Shown here: positions 61,144-64,000 of the stretch, in pieces
Position numbering within the stretch: position 1 is the first letter of the stretch
Layout: every line of letters begins with the position of its first letter
NCBI RefSeq assembly: GCF_019966495.1
Contig: NZ_JAIMIA010000004.1
Span: forward strand, 58,891-122,890
DNA: 64,000 bases
Direction of reading: 5' to 3'
Origin: Tateyamaria pelophila
GTDB taxonomy: Bacteria > Pseudomonadota > Alphaproteobacteria > Rhodobacterales > Rhodobacteraceae
Program-made: the position numbers and the translations under genes
Notes under the pieces: model-generated
Told to the model about the DNA's origin: nothing
Seen by the model: only the letters and a program-made list of their open reading frames with translations
Databases searched by the model: none

Positions 61144-61889
61144 AAAGTTTTTTACATCGCCTCTCGAACTGCCAGACAATCGAAGAATTATGGGATGCCC
61201 ATACGCGTAAAATGAACGAATATGGCTTTGACCGGCTGATCTATGGCTTTACCCGCTACCGGTCGAGCACATCATTGGGCGATCCCGAAGACTTCATCAT
61301 CCTCACAAATCACGCGCGCGAGTACACCGACGTGTTCCTCGGAGAGCAGCATTATGTTCACGCTCCGATGGTGAACTGGGCATTGAGCCACGAAGGGGCC
61401 GGAAGCTGGGGCATGCTGGCCCAGATGCGGTCATCCGAAACCCTGACCCCGGCGGAAAAACGGGTTTTGGAATTCAACCATTCCATGGGCGTGACGGCGG
61501 GTTACACCATCAGTTTCAAAGCGGTTTCGGCGCGGTCAAAGGGTGCGATTGCACTGACGGCGAAACCGGGCATGACACAAGCTGAGGTGGACGAGATGTG
61601 GGCCGAGCATGGCACGGACATCCACTTGATGAACAATGTGGCCCATCTCAAGATCCTCACCCTGCCCTATAATGGACCGAACCGGGGCCTGACCAAGCGC
61701 CAGCGCGAAGCGTTGGAATGGGTCGGGGACGGCAAGACGATGCAAGACACCGCCATTCTCATGGGTCTGACGTCGGCGACGGTGGAAAAACACCTGCGGT
61801 TGGCCCGTGAGGCCCTTGCGGTTGAGACCACCGCGCAGGCCGTGCTCAAGGCCGCCTTTGCCAACCAGATGTTCATTCTGGAGGCGTGA
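61140..61889 (+). CDS. LuxR-type regulator with autoinducer-binding domain
   Basis: A 249-residue quorum-sensing-type regulator. The N-terminal autoinducer-binding domain (about 5-165) has YGFDRLIYGFTRYR and the typical W and D positions (YVHAPMVNWALSHEGAGSWG). The C-terminal HTH (about 180-245) has RGLTKRQREALEWVGDGKTMQDTA and SATVEKHLRLAREAL (LuxR signature). There is no luxI homologue nearby, so it may be a solo that senses an exogenous or distant signal. ATG 61140 overlaps the aroQ stop (ATGA); its level should follow aroQ translation. Confidence 0.87.
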   Translation: MKSFLHRLSNCQTIEELWDAHTRKMNEYGFDRLIYGFTRYRSSTSLGDPEDFIILTNHAREYTDVFLGEQHYVHAPMVNWALSHEGAGSWGMLAQMRSSETLTPAEKRVLEFNHSMGVTAGYTISFKAVSARSKGAIALTAKPGMTQAEVDEMWAEHGTDIHLMNNVAHLKILTLPYNGPNRGLTKRQREALEWVGDGKTMQDTAILMGLTSATVEKHLRLAREALAVETTAQAVLKAAFANQMFILEA

Positions 61890-62013
61890 TTTGGCGCCAG
61901 AGTTGATGTAACTGTTCCTGGGGCTGTGTCCCCTTATGTCCGGCCCAGCGGCGTTCCCGTGCTGAGGCAATAGCACGAAGGCAGGTGCACGGATCTGAAA
62001 CCCGAGGTCGTTA

Positions 62014-62601
62014 ATGTCCCTGTTGCTGTATTTGAGCCATCCGCAAGTCGTGATTGACGCGGACATCCCCGTGACGGAATGGTCGCTGAATGCCGTGGGT
62101 CAAGCGCGGATCGCAGCGCTTTGCGAACGTGCGCCGCTGATTTTGGCAGACACAACCGCGATCTACAGCAGTCCTGAACGCAAAGCGCGCGATACCGCGG
62201 CCCCGCTTGCCGCGGCTTTGGGTCTGAGTGTCCAGATTGTGCAGGACAGCTATGAAAACGACAGGTCATCCACCGGGTTTCTGCCCCCGGACGCCTTTAA
62301 GGTCATGGCGGATCGCTTTTTCGCCAACCCGTTGGACTCGGTGGAGGGATGGGAAGCGGCTGCGGATGCGCAAGCGCGCATCGTGGCCTGTATCGACCGG
62401 GTCTTGGCCGACTCACCCCCGGGTGATCTGGTGGTGGTCGGGCATGGTGCGGTCGGTACTTTACTGTTTTGCGCGCTGTCCGGCATCGCAATTTCGCGCG
62501 ACCATGATCAGGGTCCGGGTGGCGGCGGAAATGTCATGACCTTTGACCGGGACACCCGGCAGCCTTTGCAAAAATGGCAGCCAATTGAAGCGTTTATCTA
62601 A
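62014..62601 (+). CDS. Histidine phosphatase superfamily protein with altered RHG motif
   Basis: A 195-residue member of the phosphoglycerate mutase superfamily. The usual RHGE reads LSHPQV near 7-12: the phosphate-accepting His is kept, but the preceding Arg is Ser and the Gly is Pro. The second Arg is in IYSSPERKARDTA near 49-61, and the second His in VVVGHGAVGTLL near 139-150. The loss of the first Arg suggests weak or altered catalysis. A cluster of Gly (GPGGGGN) near 169-175 precedes the end. It is unlinked to the upstream regulator (124-nt gap). Confidence 0.8.
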   Translation: MSLLLYLSHPQVVIDADIPVTEWSLNAVGQARIAALCERAPLILADTTAIYSSPERKARDTAAPLAAALGLSVQIVQDSYENDRSSTGFLPPDAFKVMADRFFANPLDSVEGWEAAADAQARIVACIDRVLADSPPGDLVVVGHGAVGTLLFCALSGIAISRDHDQGPGGGGNVMTFDRDTRQPLQKWQPIEAFI

Positions 62602-63013
62602 CTTCTCGCTTTTGGTGTTCAGCGCAGCGATCCCTCCCTGACCGCCTGTCACACGAAACAAAATCACGTGTTACCGGACGTCATTTGGAATGTTTGATCG
62701 ATAGGTAAGGAATCCCCGACTTTATTTACGCAAGGTAAGCTTGCATGCTGATCATGTTCCGTGAGTGGTGGCTTTAGCCAGGGAACATCGGATCAGACCC
62801 TTTGCAATATCAAAGGCTCTGTGGTTCGAACCGGTTCTTCCGGACCCGGCTCGCCCAGGTATTGGTCTCTGTGGCGGGTCGGACTTTGCTCTCGTCCACG
62901 CGTCTCATCCCCGTGGCCAAGGACGCAGACAAAGAGCGGGGTTGTGCCCAAACACAACCCCGCAATCTTTGCCTCGGTTCAACGAAACACTTTGGAACGC
63001 AGCGCAAGGATGT
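62602..63013. other. Structured intergenic region (possible small RNA)
   Basis: No gene is supported in this 412-nt stretch. It contains several inverted repeats in a row: ATGTTCC/GGAACAT (62754, 62782) around TGGCT-TT-AGCCA (62769-62780), CCTTTG-CAATAT-CAAAGG (62799-62816), GGTTCGAACC (62823-62832) and CCGG-TTCTT-CCGG (62831-62843), then the terminator-like hairpin at 62936-62963. This could be a folded small RNA on the plus strand, or only the shared 3' space of two converging genes. Confidence 0.4.
62936..62963. terminator. Strong rho-independent terminator-like hairpin
   Basis: GCGGGGTTGTG and CACAACCCCGC form a perfect 11-bp stem with a 6-nt loop, flanked by AAAGA on the left and AATCTTT on the right. 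It lies between the converging phosphatase-like and sulfotransferase genes and may end either transcript. Confidence 0.82.
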
Positions 63014-63895
63014 TCAGGCACCTGCGGCAGAGCCGTATTCCAGCCAGGTTCGCTGTTCGGGCGGCAAAGCGGCATTCATGATCGCGTCGTAAGCCGCCAG
63101 TTCGTCCGTCGTGAGGCTGTCCAGCCATTTTTGGCTGCTACCGCTGTGAAAGAAATCCGAATCCGATTTCATGAATCCCTTGCCACCGGAAGGCGCGTAT
63201 CGGTCTGCCTTGGACTTCATGTTGTCAAAACGGGCAGCGGCGACCAATTGCGTCATGACTTCCGGAGGATGCGAGACACCGAGCAGGGCCGCGATCTTCT
63301 CGAATGTCGCGGGCAGATCGTGTGTCATGTCCGCGTAATGGAGCAGTGTCACATTTGGTCGGTCCGCAAGCGCGATTGCGGCGGTGTAGTGGCGCAGGAT
63401 ATGGGCAAGCGGCATCGCATCGGCGTCAAATCCCTCTGCCCCGCCATCCAGAAAGCGGCGGAAAGTGACGCCGTCCGGATCATCCTCGGGATACCAACCA
63501 TCGAACCAGGACATCGGTATGTTGCGCACATGCTTGCGGTAGGAGAAATGTGCATCCAGCGGATGGCGAAAGACGCAAAGGTAATGCGCTTTGTCGTCCA
63601 ACGGCAGACCGTCCATCGGCGTATGGCTTTTCATGCTGCGCCTGTGTGTCATCGCCTCAAGCCGCGCTGCGACCTCATCCATTTCGCGGATGCGGATATC
63701 GACCCAGGGCATTTTGACGGAAAGCTCGGTCTCGACCTCCGGATCGCCTGACAACAGCAGCGCAACGATGGTCTGTACCCACGTCGTTCCGCATTTGGGT
63801 GGTGTGACAACAAAAACGTCGTCGGGACGAATGCGAACCTTGTCCCAGCGGCGATTGTCGGTCAGTGGCCCCAGATATAATTTTCGTTGCCGCAT
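63014..63895 (-). CDS. Sulfotransferase
   Basis: A cytosolic PAPS-dependent sulfotransferase of 293 residues, similar in length to animal SULT enzymes. The 5'-phosphosulfate loop VTPPKCGTTWVQT is near 30-42, the catalytic His region RRSMKSHTPMDG near 83-94, the 3'-phosphate motif VFRHPLDAHFSYRKH near 107-121, and the C-terminal KSKADRYAPSGGKGFM segment corresponds to the RKGxxGDWK loop, though the GDWK end is not kept. The acceptor (alcohol, sugar or lipid) is unknown. The smaller sulfotransferase-like gene at 9674 is not a close copy. Confidence 0.88.
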   Translation of the reverse strand: MRQRKLYLGPLTDNRRWDKVRIRPDDVFVVTPPKCGTTWVQTIVALLLSGDPEVETELSVKMPWVDIRIREMDEVAARLEAMTHRRSMKSHTPMDGLPLDDKAHYLCVFRHPLDAHFSYRKHVRNIPMSWFDGWYPEDDPDGVTFRRFLDGGAEGFDADAMPLAHILRHYTAAIALADRPNVTLLHYADMTHDLPATFEKIAALLGVSHPPEVMTQLVAAARFDNMKSKADRYAPSGGKGFMKSDSDFFHSGSSQKWLDSLTTDELAAYDAIMNAALPPEQRTWLEYGSAAGA

Positions 63896-64000
63896 TGCGG
63901 ATCCTCCTGAACACTCGTGTAACTAGGCAGCGGACTCATAAAACTCGATCCACAGCCTGACGGATGCCAGTTTGATCATCGACAGGAAATTGCGTGATGT

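Noticed and set aside
62799..62845. tRNA-like T-arm (GGTTCGAACC) with a nearby 6-bp stem-loop
   Set aside because: The arms do not have tRNA spacing, there is no 7-bp acceptor stem, no 5-bp T-stem and no valid anticodon loop on either strand.
1..64000. CRISPR array or phage island
   Set aside because: No regularly spaced 25-40 bp repeats and no phage structural, integrase or restriction genes are seen; the only mobile gene is the IS transposase.

Overview
The window is a GC-rich chromosomal segment from an alphaproteobacterium, most likely a Rhodobacterales (Roseobacter-group) marine bacterium. The case rests on the combination of a methyltetrahydrofolate-cobalamin methyltransferase/MetF/'virulence factor' trio, a PAS_5 protein, long alphaproteobacterial-type PstC and PstA, ELM1-family proteins, FAD/CoA catabolic gene clusters and a recurring intergenic GGGGCTCTGCCCC...CCGGGAT element. 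Genes are tightly packed with many 1-4 nt overlaps. I see no rRNA, tRNA or CRISPR array.

Left part (1-13.1 kb): membrane lipid and surface glycoconjugate functions. A lipid kinase cut by the window edge and a nucleotidyltransferase-like protein face a minus-strand set made of a fatty acyl-AMP ligase, an NAD-dependent epimerase/reductase, an acyl carrier protein and a serine palmitoyltransferase. This is the gene content expected for bacterial sphingolipid (ceramide) synthesis; the acyltransferase (ceramide synthase) step is not in the window. Next come two ELM1-family proteins, a GT8-like and a GT2/92-like glycosyltransferase, a small sulfotransferase-like protein and a one-piece ABC exporter, which could decorate and export the lipid or a separate polysaccharide.

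Middle part (13.3-28.9 kb): mostly core metabolism. It holds a ketopantoate reductase and an oxalate-CoA-ligase-like enzyme, the one-carbon/cobalamin trio, Ppx/GppA, RlmE, a GlxA-type regulator, class II DAHP synthase and a PAS_5 protein. It ends in a compact yicC-gmk-gamma carbonic anhydrase-PLP lyase-phoR run. PhoR leads into the phosphate regulon pstSCAB-phoU-phoB (29.1-35.3 kb), preceded by three 11-bp-phased Pho half-sites. A complete insertion sequence (35430-36968) with terminal inverted repeats and a 6-bp target duplication sits just downstream of phoB.

Right part (37.3-60.6 kb): a catabolic region. Its acyl-CoA and glutathione-dependent functions are a thioesterase, acetoacetate-CoA ligase, a serine hydrolase, a glutathione S-transferase, a 2-hydroxychromene-2-carboxylate isomerase, a thiolase, several SDRs, a pair of acyl-CoA dehydrogenases, an ACAD10/11-type phosphotransferase, nitronate monooxygenase, MaoC hydratase and two MDR reductases. 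They surround a five-gene Liv-type ABC transporter. Together this looks like uptake and beta-oxidation of an unidentified organic acid, possibly through phosphorylated 4-hydroxyacyl-CoA. The end of the window holds aroQ overlapping a LuxR-type regulator, a degenerate histidine phosphatase, a structured intergenic region and a sulfotransferase.
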